A DNA stretch of 64,000 bases, taken from NCBI GenBank assembly GCA_025716815.1, contig JAIXMN010000038.1, positions 1 to 64,000 on the forward strand, given 5' to 3'. A model generated the notes under the pieces. It saw only the letters and a list, made by a program, of their open reading frames with translations, searched no databases and was not told the DNA's origin. Below are positions 19,458-31,339 of the stretch, in pieces. Source of the stretch: Dichotomocladium elegans (lineage: Eukaryota > Mucoromycota > Mucoromycetes > Mucorales > Lichtheimiaceae). Both the position numbers and the translations under genes were made by a program. Each line of letters begins with the position of its first letter. Positions within the stretch are counted from its first letter, which is position 1.

Positions 19458-21028
19458 ATGCCTTGGTTGGGCGCGTCCATGACATGTCGAGCATCGCGCG
19501 CGGCGAATTCGAGGTCTTTATATACTTTTTCAGTAAAACACTTTCTCCGGCCCATCGAAATTTTCGCCCCAACAACTGCCATCATTACAAACTCCATTAC
19601 GACTCCCGCAACCACCACCGACACTTCTAACGTGCCTGACAGCAGCACCACGGCTCCCAACACACGTGCAAAGCATAGGCATTCACTTGTGCCACGTGCA
19701 ACAAAGATCCCAGGCCCACCACAGCCGGTGAAAAAGCGAATGATGCAACCTTCACCAATGCGCCAGGACGCTATCACTTCCGAGATAGAGGCATCATCAG
19801 CGACACGGATCAGTGATAACCTGCCCTCCCCGCAAGCGACATCCCCTGTGGATCAGCGATTTGATAAATTAATACAGGAAATGCAAGCAAATGACACACC
19901 CGTCGCAACTCCAGTGGAGGTGCCACACTCAATTAACTTGTTTAATTGGGTGCAAACTGTACAACGGCAGCTCTCAGAGATGAAACATCAACTTGCCGAA
20001 CAGAAGCAGCTGGTGTCTGCCCATGACAACATGATGGGCCAATTGCAAGAACTCCTCACTGAGCGAGATCAACTCAGAGCAGCCCTTACTCAGGAACAAG
20101 CGATTGCGGCAGAACTCCGTCAAGAACTAGACGCATTGCGTAACCCCACCTCGCAGCAGCCATACACCCCAACGCAAGAAGGTAGCATCATGCCAGAACG
20201 CCCATCTGCAGTGGTGCATTTCATGGACGCAGTAGCTATTCCAGGCACCTCTACCATGGATTCGCGGCATCGTCCTGCCAATCTTACCAATGCCACACCG
20301 CAAAAGAATTCCCCGACTACCTGGGCTTCTGTTGCAAAAAAGCACATGCCTCCATCTCGCGCCCAACGTCGTCGCCAACGCGTCGATCAACCAACCGAAG
20401 GTATGAGAAACTGGGCTAGCCGCTGCTTCGCACCAGCAGCGGTTGATGGCAATCGGGGGTACGCGATGCTGTATCTCTCATCCCCTCGTCGAACGCAACA
20501 CAGCGAGGTCAGAAGGGCGCTTGCAATCCTTGGGTACCTCAAGGGCGCATCATAGACGTGCATTTTCCCGTGCGTGGTGTTACCAGCTTGCTGGTGCACT
20601 CCTCCTTCGTCAACGAGCTTAAAGAAAAGCTCGCGCAGGCTAAAATAACGTTAATCGATTTTGATCCCGTCGCAGCTAATACGATAGTCCAGCCCGCCTA
20701 TGCTGACCTTACTGCCGATCAACGCATCGAGAAAGCTCGCGAGTTGTACTCAGAGCGAATGCTGAGGGCTTGCATCCGCCTGCCCAAAGCGCACCTAGGC
20801 TATGCAATCCTCCGCCATTTCGTGGCCGATGTGGCAGCCAATGACCCGCACCGTCTGGACCAGTCAATCCTCGAGCGCTTCCTCTTAGCACGCCCTCGCC
20901 CAACATGGAGACAATTAGCGGTTCCATCCCAAGACGATGCGCGAACCGTTTTTGGCACCCTCCAGACGCCAGAGGACACTATTGACGTAGACGGTGAAGA
21001 TGCAACGACGGAAGACATGCAACAGTGA
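19458..21028 (+). pseudogene. LINE ORF1 (RNA-binding/coiled-coil protein), one frameshift
   Basis: Non-LTR ORF1 proteins bind element RNA and act as chaperones. The first part (to about 20530) has a Thr/Ser/Pro-rich N-terminus, a coiled coil (VQRQLSEMKHQLAEQK through LRQELDALRN, about 19950-20140), and a basic RAQRRRQR patch. The frame then shifts by one at the GGGTACC near 20532, where one G seems lost, and continues to 21028 with a helix-rich C-terminal domain. No CCHC knuckle was seen. The first ATG used here is 19458; the frame is open somewhat further upstream. Confidence 0.75.
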
Positions 21029-24000
21029 TAAACCACATCAAGATTGGTTTATTGAATGCTCGAGGACTTCAACGATCACCGGACGAGCTATTACGACATT
21101 GCGTTAATTTCAACATTGACCTTATTTTACTAACCGAAACATACCTAACTAACGGACGACTTACCACGGACTGGATCCAACATCACAACTATGCACACAC
21201 ACCGACCAACGGCACACGCGGCATTGGAGGGCTCACATTACTGGTTCGACCAGAATTCCCATACCACATCCACCGCCTCGCAAACTCATCACCCTACATC
21301 CTCAGCTTCGAGCTGGGGCATTACATGATCCATGGACTCTACCTACCGCCTTCCCTCCCACTACAACAATACAACCGCATCCTCGACAACCTCACTATCG
21401 AAGAGAACACCATTCTCCTGGGCGACTTCAATACGCGGATCACCGATCTTCTTGGTGATCGGATCACTAATGAACGTGGCCCCCCGTTCCGTGATTGGAT
21501 CATGGAAAGGGGACTCCACATCTGGAACAGTACCTTGGCTCGAGGCCAATTTACATTTGAGTCCCATCTAGGCTCAAGTATCATCGACCTCTTCGTCTCT
21601 CGCTACGACGCCGTATGCGACCCATCCCTTGTAGTCCATCAGGAGCTCTCGCTGAACTCTGATCACCATCTTTGCGAGTTTTCTTTTGTCCCGACCGTCC
21701 CGATCCAACCAACGCCCTTACCTAACGCTCCACGCCTACACTGGAAACTACAGCGTCTTCAAGACCCAGAAATACTCGAGCTGTACGTACAGCAGTTCAC
21801 CCGAATCGCTGAGCCCATAGGGAAAGAAATCGACACGCACCTCAATATCAGTAACTTCCATCTAACACGCGCCGACATTATCGAACAACTTGGTACGCGC
21901 ATTACTAACTGCATTACACAGGCATTGGATGAGAGCGTGACTCGAGGGCGTATGCGGCCAAAGCATTGGAAATGGTTTTGGACCGAGGAGCTCCAGCGTT
22001 TGGCAGATGCCCGCGAAGCGGCATATCGTGCGTGGCGTACTGCTGGCGAAAACTTTGTTGCGCGGTCTATCCTTTGGGCGCACTTTATCCGAACTAGGGA
22101 CACATTCAACAAAGAACTTCGACGGACTCGACGAACACACTGGAAGCAATTCTGCCGGACAATGGAACACAAGCCTCACGGCGAGATGAACGCGGTAATT
22201 AAACGAATGCGTCGTAGCCGACAGACCTCTGTGTGGCTATCGCATCATGATGGGCCACACCAAGCAGCAGAGATGATGGCGTCACACCTTGAGAGCGCGT
22301 TCGGGGGAACCCTGCAAGAGGGCACCCGACCACCTCCTGGTATTGATCCTGCTGAGATGGGTGCTTCACCCTTTCGACTCAAGGATGTCATAGACGCTAT
22401 CCATGTCCAGCCCAGCCGTAAAGCACCAGGCGTCGATCACATCACTGGGGCCATGCTGAAGCCAATTGCTGTCCCTCTCGCTGAGCTCCTCACAGATTTT
22501 TTTACGCTCTGCTGGCGATGGTCGTGGACTCCAAAAGAATGGCGCATAGCGCAAGTCGTACCCATTTACAAGAAAGGCGACCCTGCACAGCCTGGCAACT
22601 TCAGGCCAATCAGCCTCACAAGCCTTTTTCGCAAAATACTGGAAAGATGCATGCTCCCACGTCTCCTGTCCAAAATTCCTGCCTTGGGCATTGCTCAAGG
22701 TGGATTCCGACAAAACCGTGGTGCGCTGGACCAAGCCTTTTGCTTGCAGATGCTGATGCGCCGGTATCAGCAGATGTATGATGCGTGGCCTGTCGTGGCC
22801 TTTCTGGATATTAAGGCCGCCTATGATTCCGTTGACAGAAAGGTGATCTGGTCTCGATTATGAGGTCATGTCCCTGGGCCTTTACTACAGCTATGCCGCC
22901 ACCTCTTCGAAGATGTTCACGTCGCTGTCATTCTTCAGCATCATCAGTCATGGTTTATCCAACCTGCCCGTGGTGTTCTGCAGGGCTCTATCCTCAGTCC
23001 CCTGCTATACGCTGTATTTATTGACTCACTTCCACAGGCCCTGCGCTCCCGTGTGCCTGTCTTATCGCGCCCGCTGGTCATCCACACCACTCCGGTCAAC
23101 AATGTCACAGAAGCCAGAAGCAATAGACAGAACTATACGCAGAACCTTCGAGGAGGTCGTCCGCGCCGCCGCCCAGACACTGACTTGCTAATTGCCAATG
23201 CGTTACTCTACGCAGACGATGTCGCGCTCGTTGGATCACCTGAAGACATGGTGCTCATGCTCGCTATCGCTGAAATCCACTCAATCGAACTCGGCTTCCG
23301 CTGGCACCCCGACAAATGTGTCATGCTCAACGCCCCTGAGGGTTGGAACTTTAGCCTGTATAACTCTCCAATCCCCACCGCCCCATCCTTCAAGTACCTT
23401 GGTGTCCCCTTTGGTGCCCACGGATTGGATCGCAACCGTCTCGTCCTAGAACATATGGGAAAAGCTACTAGTGCCATGAGCGTACTGCAACAAGTCAGCA
23501 TCCATCGATATGGCATTGGCATGTGGGCTGCTTTGCGTGCCTATCGAACGTTCGTGCGTCCCGTCCTGGAATACGGTCTCGCCATTGCCCCGCTAACAGC
23601 TTCACAGCTACAACTTCTGCACAAAGCACAGGTCAGCTGTGTCAAACTCGCAATGAACAGCACGGTGTCTCGTCATCTCCCCACCATCGTTCCTATGGTA
23701 ATGGCTGACCTCCCATCGATGCAGCTCCGGGTACAAATACTGCAAGCCAAGTTTGTAGCCTGTGCATACAATTTGCCAACCCCAACAATGTTGCGCTCAA
23801 TCATGCTAACATGGTTAAGCCACATGCGTACTGATGACAACTGGCGAAAGCTATCGAGAGCAAACCCGGTGTGGAGAACGTGGAAAAGCCTGGTCACCGC
23901 CTCCGACCCACCGCTGGACCCAATTCATGCCGCGGTCAGCCACCACCGTGACTTGGAATTCGCTCGCCGCCGCCGATTCCCCACCATCTCACGACTCTGC

Positions 24001-24453
24001 CCAACGAGGCAGATCGACCCGATTATGTTTCTGCCAGCATGCACGCGTGACCGTCACCGTTTGCAGCACTGGCGAATGCACTGGCTGCCGTCATATCCAC
24101 TTCGCCCATGTCGGTGTGGACAGGAAAAAGCCGACCGCATGCATTACAATGCCTGTCCATTGGTGCTCGCCGCCATGGAGGACCTGCAGTCAGCATATCC
24201 ACACCCGTTCCCAGGTAATGAACACCCCGTGGATTTTTTGTGCAACGCGCTTCCCCGGAATGCTTCCAGACTCAAAACCCAACAATGGATTGACACCTGG
24301 CCTGCCCTACTTCGCTACCTTCGACGGGTAGACTTTCTCAGTCATGCCGAAGCCGATCCTCATGAGTACATGGGTGAAGACGACCCAGTGCTGGCGCTCG
24401 ACCAAGCCCTTGCAGCGGATCTGGCCCGACTTAGACAAGAAGCTGTAGATTAG
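21025..24453 (+). pseudogene. LINE ORF2: APE endonuclease + reverse transcriptase, one in-frame stop
   Basis: ORF2 nicks the target and primes cDNA synthesis from it. The N-terminal 230 residues are an AP-endonuclease-like domain (LLNARGLQ, LTETYLT, LLGDFNTRITD, SDHHLCEF). The reverse transcriptase follows with RKAPGVDHITG, FRPISLTSLFRKILE, GGFRQNRGALDQ, FLDIKAAYDSVD and YADD at 23209-23220. The C-terminus has a CRCGQEKADRMHYNACP zinc-binding cluster. One TGA at 22861-22863 (TTA TGA, likely once CGA) splits an otherwise continuous frame. There is no ATG at the start: the frame begins with GTG overlapping the ORF1 TGA, so expression may need reinitiation or frameshifting. Confidence 0.9.
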
Positions 24454-24708
24454 ACCCCACAACCAGTACGGCTTGCCCTCACGCTGGTGCCAAAAGGCAC
24501 ATACTTTTTCATTTATTTCTTTTCTTTCTTACCAGTGGTTGGCTTTTCCCCTCAGGGGTTTTTAATGCACCACTTGGAAATTCACACTGTATTCCCATAC
24601 ATCTATCAGCCCACTTATAGACGCTAATGGAGCAGCCATATGCCAACAGGCGGGGGCCATACGTCTCCTCAATAAAATATAAAATGTTTTGACTGAGCTA
24701 AGCTCGGG

Positions 24709-26628
24709 GAGATCTTGATGACACGCTCAGGCGAGACTCTTCCGGCCAACCACCTTCCGAGTTCCAGAGTCCCATACATGACCCCTTTTTCTTGCGGCCC
24801 AGAGTACACCACGTGACCTTCCCATATTCTGTTTCTTTCTTTTTACATTCCTTTTTCTTACTTCTTCCTCTTCCATTGACGGCCGCTCTTTCAAGACGTG
24901 CTAAATCTTCTCAGCCCTTTTCCACGCTAAATATTTAATTTTTGTTAGTACAGAGCTAGCATAGATCCTTCCTTAGTTTATTGCTTGCACTAATTTAGTG
25001 TCCCCTTATCAGTCCGTTTACATCTCTTCTTTTCCTTCATATGTTCCTATGTCGTCATCCTATCTCTGAGCTTCTCGACATCATTTATTTAGCATTATTA
25101 CCCTTTCCTTTAGTCCAGGAGGACATCCTTTTAAGCGCGTCTAATTGGACGAATAAACTAGATCGAAAAAGTATCTCTTTCACTTTTTGGTCACTTCTAT
25201 CCATAAGGATTACTCCTACCCAACCTTCAGAACCCACCGTTTGGCTTATTGCTGTGGCGAACAGAGAAGTCATTCATTACTATTGTTTTCATTTACACAC
25301 CCCTTGAAGTTTTCTTTCTTTGACCGTATCGGTTTTTGGAGTCGGTCGACGCGATCAAAGAGCCCGATTTTGCAAGTAAATAGTTCTGTTGTACAGGACT
25401 TTTCACAAGAAGTTTGCATTTTGTAAAAGTTTTTCGGACACGGTGATAGTTATCCGAAAACTAGGAAGTGAAAATCGGATATGGTGTTGTTGTAATTCGG
25501 AAAGCTCGACTTGATTTTTCACGGACGGGTTCAAGGTTTATCCAGAAACGAGAACCGAATTTTTCGGAAATCCTCACAATGCTTTTTCATAGTTGGAGAA
25601 CTCAATTTTTCGGACAGGCGCAAAGCTTTCTTTCGAACTAGAGGATTTGATTCATTCGTTCTCTGACAGACATTTCATTCGGAAGCCTGCACTCTGTTAT
25701 CTGCAAAACGTCCCTCGATTTATCGTAATCATCCACTGAGAGCATTCGGACGAAGTCTTTAAATAAATCGCGGTTGTATATACAATTCGAAGTTGTACAA
25801 TGTTGTTCGGAAAGAAGATGGCTTTTATTCGGAAAGGAGTTAAACTCGCTATGCTTCTGTAATGCACTCGCATGGGTATAGTTATTTTTAGTTTCTCCAC
25901 TAGTGATTGAGCAGGTCGAATGGAGGTGTCGATTACAGCCAAGGGATTGGGGCTACAAGAAAAAAAGCGACTGCCGTAAGCAGCGAAAAATTTTACTATT
26001 TTTACTGTGGGAAGTAGAACGGAAAATATGTGTTCCCTTCCCTTCATCACCGTCCTGAACGTTTCACTCCCAAATTCCGCACGAGTTCTCAGTCGATATA
26101 GTACTGCTGCAATAATGTGATAAATGCCTACGCTCGTCCCTGCAATAAATCGCTTTCATCCCGGCACATTTTACAAGCAGCTAAAGCTCTGATTTCATGG
26201 CAGCAAAGTCGTTGATTTGTGTCCTTGTAAACGCATTGGCCGGGAATGTCATATAGTACGTCAGCATGCTTGTTAACACCATTGGATCAGACAGCATTAC
26301 TCCAGAGATTTATCTATGTAGTTGTAACCACAAGTTTGAATTACATGGAGGCGGTATAGGTGAGTGTCTCTCATACGATACCATAGAAAATGGTGAACAT
26401 ATCCTCCAGTGTCCCTGAAATATTGTTCCTACGTCGTTATCTCTCAACATGATGAGTTGGCCCTTTTTACATACATGTTATGATTAAAGGTGACAGTGGG
26501 TTGGTACAAGGAACGGTGGACGGTGCTTTACCGTGTCTGTGAATGCTCGATCGTCAGTATGTATACAAGTTGACAGGATATACAGTCGAGTAGAGTATGA
26601 GTATTTAATAAATGACCAAATGATTTTA
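24709..26628. other. 1.9-kb unassigned region
   Basis: No convincing gene was found. The first part (24709-25320) is the original 5' flank of the tRNA-Tyr gene and is C/T-rich around 24820-24900. The middle holds a cluster of TTCGGA motifs (separate entry). Near 26318-26418 a short frame reads LCSCNHKFELH...GEHILQCP, which loosely resembles the terminal zinc cluster of LINE ORF2 proteins, but it is too short to claim. Confidence 0.45.
25433..25833. repeat. cluster of TTCGGA motifs
   Basis: Within 400 bp there are eight TTCGGA hexamers and one TCCGAA (starts near 25433, 25453, 25496, 25563, 25609, 25678, 25745, 25806, 25828). Most are preceded by T or AT runs, giving a loose TTTTTCGGAMA consensus. 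The spacing is irregular, so this is not a tandem repeat. It could be a set of protein-binding sites or a very old repeat. The function is unknown. Confidence 0.5.
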
Positions 26629-28422
26629 TTAATCTGAAGCGGATGGGAAGGCCAGGAAGATATAGTCTTGGCATTTTGATGGCGATATGGTTTCAAAGAC
26701 GGCATCAAAGCGATCCTCGGCTGATTGCCTTTTTCCAGAAGACAGCTGTCGGTTGCAGCAAAGTAGCAAGTCCCGTACCAAATACTCAGCAGGGTTCCAA
26801 GCCAACACCTGCGCTGGAAAAATGAAAGGGGTGTGCCCCTTCTCCTTGGCTTTTTGAAATACCGGCGCTGCCACCTCAGCTGGGAGAGGATCAAATCCAA
26901 GAAACAGATCCTTCCTTTTTTCGGCGTCCAAAATCGCCACAATGTCAGCAACGAATTGGATAAATTCGTCCTTGGTGACGCGTCCTTCGAGAGATTTTGA
27001 CGCAGTCGTGACGATGCCAGTGTGGTCGAACGCAATTAGAAGGCACACGTGTGGCTTTTTATCGCCCACATCGGCTGTCTGCGAAGACGATTCGGTGGAG
27101 CGTGCTGGGTATGTGCGCCGCCCATTCACCAGGAATGCCACTTCCGCGACAAACACGACATTCTTGTCAGGTTCAAATTCAGCTCTGGCTGACAATCGGT
27201 TGAATTGCCTTTCGTGCTCATGCGCCGCTTCGATCGACGGCTCCACATTGAAGCTTTTCATTCGCTGAAATGTGAATCTTGCATTCTTTTGTAGCCATCT
27301 TTGCAGTGCCACGCGCGAAGGGAGCCCATCGACGTCTTCCTCCATGCAATGCGATAACACATCGTCAACAGCGCAAACTGGGTGAGTATCGACGTACTCC
27401 AGAATCACTCTAACCATGGCCTTGCTGAACGGAGCCTTGGCTTTTGGGCCTCGCTTTTTAGGCGATTCTTGCTCCAACTGGTAACGAGCAACGTGGTCCG
27501 AGAACGTCGACACTGCCATATTCGCAGACTTGGCGGCTTCAGCCATGGGGACACCGCACAGGATGTACTTCTCCATCGCCGCCTTGACTACTTCTGCGTT
27601 GTGACGCTTATACCCGGTTTTGTCACCTCGCTTGTACACCTTGTTCGTTTTTGATGCAGTCAAACTTCTGCTGGTTGAGACTTTCTTGCTGCGAACTCGA
27701 CGAACAGATGCAGTGAATCGGCGAAGGATGTGGCCGACATTCTGTCGTGTGGTGCCCACGATCTTTGCAGTCTCAGCATGTGTCATTCCGCATAAAATTG
27801 CTAAATGGATTATGCGTTTGATCTCCTTCTCGCTTAGGTTCGGCCCATTCTTTACCTGAGTCTTTTTCTCGGCAGCGCGTACCGGGACGATTTGCATTTG
27901 TTCAATCACTTCGGAATTGAAGGTAGGCGGCATCGGCGCTCTGATGGCCGGCAGCAATGACTCCATGCCCAGCATTTCGTGAGCTGGCGCAGTTATCGCT
28001 ACATCCACAGCATGTCCGTCATCACTGTCGTCGTCGCCGCTGCCACCACTGCTTTCTTCCTTGCTGCTGCTACTATAGTCTGACTCAGACTCATCTGCTG
28101 CGAAACGATATTGGAGGAAACGGGATTCATCCTCGTCTTCGCTCATAGCGTCATCGTCTACTTTGATTTAGTGGGTACGTCAGGTTATGAGAGTAACAAA
28201 TAACAAACCACGCTCAACATCTGTACTCTCATCCAGCTCTTCGTGGGGAGTGACTTGGCGAAGATCCAGAGAGTTCAAGGTATCAACAAGGTTGGGTGTA
28301 TCAATTGAAAGGTTATTGCCCGCAGCGCGCGAATGGATAGCAAGTCGATGCGTACGTTTTGAAATTCTACCCGAGGAACGAGTTGAGATGTTTCGAGTTT
28401 TGGTAAATTTGGATGTGGTCAT
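26629..28422 (-). CDS. Tc1/mariner-derived protein with lost first catalytic Asp; candidate domesticated transposase
   Basis: Two exons fit: 28422-28209, then a 48-nt intron (GTTTGT...AAAG, 28208-28161), then 28160-26629, giving 581 residues without a stop. A 51-nt intron ending TAG is equally in frame. Numbering from the internal Met at 28146: an acidic/Ser-rich N-terminus (1-48), two helix-turn-helix regions (about 104-144 and 184-222), a basic PKKRGPKAKAP patch (229-239), then a DDE-like domain. It aligns by pattern with the mariner transposase at 39974-41223: FVAEVAF replaces FIDEAGF (A334 where D is needed), while D419 (LGFDP) and E454 (NPAEY) remain at the DD34E spacing. The intact long frame with a lost catalytic Asp suggests a retained DNA-binding role. 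AATAAA overlaps the stop region. Confidence 0.8.
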
Positions 28423-28474
28423 TGAGCGATGGGTTAAGGTGGAAAGAGAGAGGAAGAATCTCTTATGAAGGGAT

Positions 28475-28490
28475 GGGGAGAATATATAAT
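28475..28490 (-). promoter_or_regulatory. TATA-like element before the mariner-derived gene
   Basis: On the minus strand TTATTATATATTCTCC lies about 60 bp upstream of the ATG at 28422, a reasonable TATA-box position. It lies just past the stop codon of the upstream gene (28497), so the two genes are packed with almost no spacer. Confidence 0.4.
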
Positions 28491-28496
28491 AAACTT

Positions 28497-29219
28497 TTAA
28501 ACATTTCTTTTTGACGCCAACCACTTCTGAACACTTTTCTCCACCTTCTCTATCTTTGATATCACAATCCGGCACTCATATAGCATTGCTTTTCTCAATG
28601 CAGACTGAGAAACTGTCATATAGGTCTTTGATCGATTTGCCAGTATGGGCTCGGTGACTGCCGACCAACTGCATTCAGCATTGGCGGGTACCTTGCTTGC
28701 GCTGCCATCGTATTGCGGTGGCTCTTGTAATTCACCTCTTGGAATATTGGCGAGCTCGGCTGGTGCTTCACAGTTGGTTGATACGTTAATAATAGAGAAA
28801 GATAGCTATCACTTACAAACACGGTCTTCTAGTTGCAAGCATTTTACGGCATCCATAATCTCTTCCACAGATTCTGATGAAATATCCTGTTCCAGGATTA
28901 GCACAGGTTCCACATCTGGGTCATCCAATAGGGTAAACTCCGGGATCCGTCGGAGCATTTCATCGAGGATTGGCGTCGGCTCTACATCCTGACTTGCTTC
29001 GGTTGTCTGGTCATCTTCATTAGATAACGGTACATTCACCTGCGCAGAGGATGCCCTTGCTTGTTTTAGGTCATTGACATCGTCCACAAGAGAAGTTAAT
29101 GACCTAATAGCTGCCTCCAATTGCTCTGCAGTTGGATCAAGTTTCCTAGTTGACCGTTTTCGTATCGCCAACTTGTTTGCTGCTCCCCCCTTGCCATTTG
29201 CTTTTTTAGCTTTTGCCAT
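28497..29219 (-). CDS. two-exon protein of unknown function
   Basis: Exon 1 (29219-28817) and exon 2 (28765-28497) join through a 51-nt intron (GTAAGT...GAAG) in phase 1, giving 223 residues. I do not recognise the family. The N-terminus is basic (KKANGKGG, KRSTRK) and may be a nuclear signal. The middle is acidic and holds leucine-rich helices (AEQLEAAIRSLTSLVDDVNDL, split by charged residues). The C-terminus is basic and helical (KIEKVEKSVQKWLASKRN). The ATG at 29219 is chosen; a GTG two codons upstream is in frame. It ends only 75 bp before the start of the mariner-derived gene on the same strand, so the pair could belong to one locus or one old two-gene element. Confidence 0.6.
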
Positions 29220-29578
29220 CGTCACAGGAGATACTTGCTCTACTGCGAATTAACTGAACGAAAGGTGGAGAAGAGAGGTTCTCTGTAAGGTCGGCGCGTT
29301 AGTTCAATGATATGGATCCTTACGTTTGTACAACGCGGTACATCAGCAAGTGGAACCTTACGACCTCCGCATTTGCTTCCTGTCCCTCTATCCTCGGATG
29401 GATCATGATTATTGCCGAGATTACGGGAGAGGATACAGACGCTGTGCAAAGGGATATCCGGATATTTTCAAAAATAATAGTTTGCTGTTGGGATTACGTC
29501 AAACCATGATACAGAACATCTGACACAATAAACAACTGTTGACCGCTAAAAGAAATGGTATTTACTCTAACGCTTGAC
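29220..29578. other. upstream region of the unknown gene
   Basis: About 360 bp with no certain gene. A plus-strand frame at 29326-29523 has a protein-like composition (YDLRICFLSLYPRMDHDY), but I cannot tie it to a family or an exon structure. The promoter of the minus-strand gene should lie here; no clear TATA box was seen. Confidence 0.35.
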
Positions 29579-29759
29579 ATGAGGTCCTCTCATTACATCA
29601 ATTAAATCGATCAATTATTTCTTATAAAGGAAGGGCGCCTTTTATGGAAGTGCTGTAGATTGGAGCTCAGTAACTTTGTAAGAGTCGGAAAGCGAAAGCC
29701 TGACCATATTACTTAACCTACCTGCGACACTTACGCACCCGCTTTAACATACCTTTAAA

Positions 29760-31339
29760 ATGGATACGCACACCAACATTTCCGAACACGAGATCATCTT
29801 GACGATCGCAGATAGCATTTTGGCTCTTGAAGGTGCACTCAATGACGAGATGCTTACTGTGCAAGATGCCGAGGACGAAGCCATCTTGGAGTGGCTTGTA
29901 GAAGATCTTGAGCGCCTTGATAGCTGCCCATGGCATTTGTTCTCTTCACTCGCCATGGAAGCTGCAATTCGAACTCGAATTGTACAGAGAGATATCTTTT
30001 ACGATATCTTTTATGCATGCCCAGTCTTCCTGTCAGCTGCCATTACACCAAGGGAGCGGCGTCCTCGATCGTATGAAGAGATCCGTTGGTGGACTGTTCG
30101 ACATCCCCAGCTGACTGATAGCGCCAGTGGTCGTAATCGATTCAAGGCGCACTATCGGATTACACGTGCTTCATTTGAGAGGCTCGTCAATGAGCTCTCA
30201 AATGATCCTGAATACATCGGTAGTGTCGCAAGAGGCGGGTATCCGGTATGGATACAAGTGGCCATGGTCCTCTGGCGTTTTGCGAATTCGCACTTCGGCT
30301 TTCGCTTGATGAAGGAAACGTTGGGCATCGAAGACGGCTCGTACAACAACTTTACCGATCGGTTTGTGCGAGCCATGCAACGAGTAGGCCAGCGTACAAT
30401 TACCTGGCCAAAAGACGACATCCGCCGAGCAATGGCCATTGCAGAGGGGTTCAAAAGCGGTGGAACTTCAAGAAGACCCCGCCTCCCCCAGGTGATCGGG
30501 GCGATGGATGGAAAGCTGTGTGTCATCCAGAAGCCGAGTGCAAATGGAAATGCATATGTTGACCGTAAAAACAATGCATCCATTTTGTTGCTCGCTGTCT
30601 GTGATGACACTATGCGTTTCACTTATGTGAAAGCAGGAGAATCCGGTAAGTTGCAGTCAACTGCTAGTATAGACTGGATGTAATGGCGAAGCAAAATCCT
30701 ATGTGTTTATCGATATGAAGGTCGCGTGCATGATGCGCGTTCTTTCACATCAAGTGCGCTTTACAAGAACTTGTTGATCATGCCTGAACGCATGTGCATG
30801 GGCAACGCATACATCGCAGCGGGTAATTTATTGATAAAGAATTTGGTATGCCAACAATCACCAAGTTATACTTACAAGAGACAATGAATTCTATAGATTC
30901 TGCCTTCCCACTGATGTCGACGGTTATCACTCCTTTCCCTCGTGGAACTATGGTTGATAGCCAAAAACGATTCAACCTGGCTCACTCCAGCACACGTATT
31001 GCGATTGAGCATGCTTTCGGTGCCCTCTCCACCCGCTGGCATACTTTGTGGAAGCATTTGTACATGCTCAACATAGATCGGATTGCAAATACGATCTATG
31101 CTTGCTGTGTCTTACACAATATGTGTATTGACGCTGGTGATATCGAAGATGGAGCGGACGATGATATCGTTGAAGAATTCGAAGTGTTTGTTGGCAGTGA
31201 CGCTCGCGCGGATCCGAATAACGTGGCATTCGCCAATATCAGCTCTTTGAGCGAGCAAGAAGCCAGAGAGCTGCAGAACGTTGAGCGTGAGCGAGGTCGG
31301 CAATTACGAAACGAGCTTGTCGAATTATTGCAAACGTAA
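29760..31339 (+). CDS. H2-a Harbinger transposase, three exons
   Basis: Exons 29760-30645, 30721-30822 and 30897-31339 join with canonical GT...AG introns of 75 and 74 nt and consistent phase 1, giving 476 residues. The triad appears only after splicing: D250 in GAMDGKL, D330 created across the second junction (AA-D-SAFPL), and E367 in RIAIEHAFGALSTRW. This is a HARBI1-like DDE nuclease. An acidic N-terminus (residues 1-60) precedes a helix-turn-helix-like region (about 125-200). No lesion was found; it differs from the H2-b protein at few positions. Confidence 0.9.

Larger units (their letters stand above)
19077..24691 (+). mobile_element. LINE (non-LTR retrotransposon) with ORF1 and APE-RT ORF2
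   Basis: A 5.6-kb element flanked by a 17-bp direct repeat, ACTGAGCTAAGCTCGGG (19060-19076 and 24692-24708), taken as its target duplication. That repeat is the 5' end of the tRNA-Tyr gene, so the element integrated at the tRNA start and left a complete tRNA on the left and its first 16 bases on the right. ORF1 and ORF2 overlap at 21025-21028. The 3' tail is AT-rich (AATAAAATATAAAATG) without a long poly(A). Each ORF has one disabling lesion. Confidence 0.9.

Noticed and set aside
26277..26418. remnant of a second LINE (C-X-C...H...C cluster)
   Set aside because: Only about 45 codons with a loose pattern and no neighbouring reverse transcriptase sequence.
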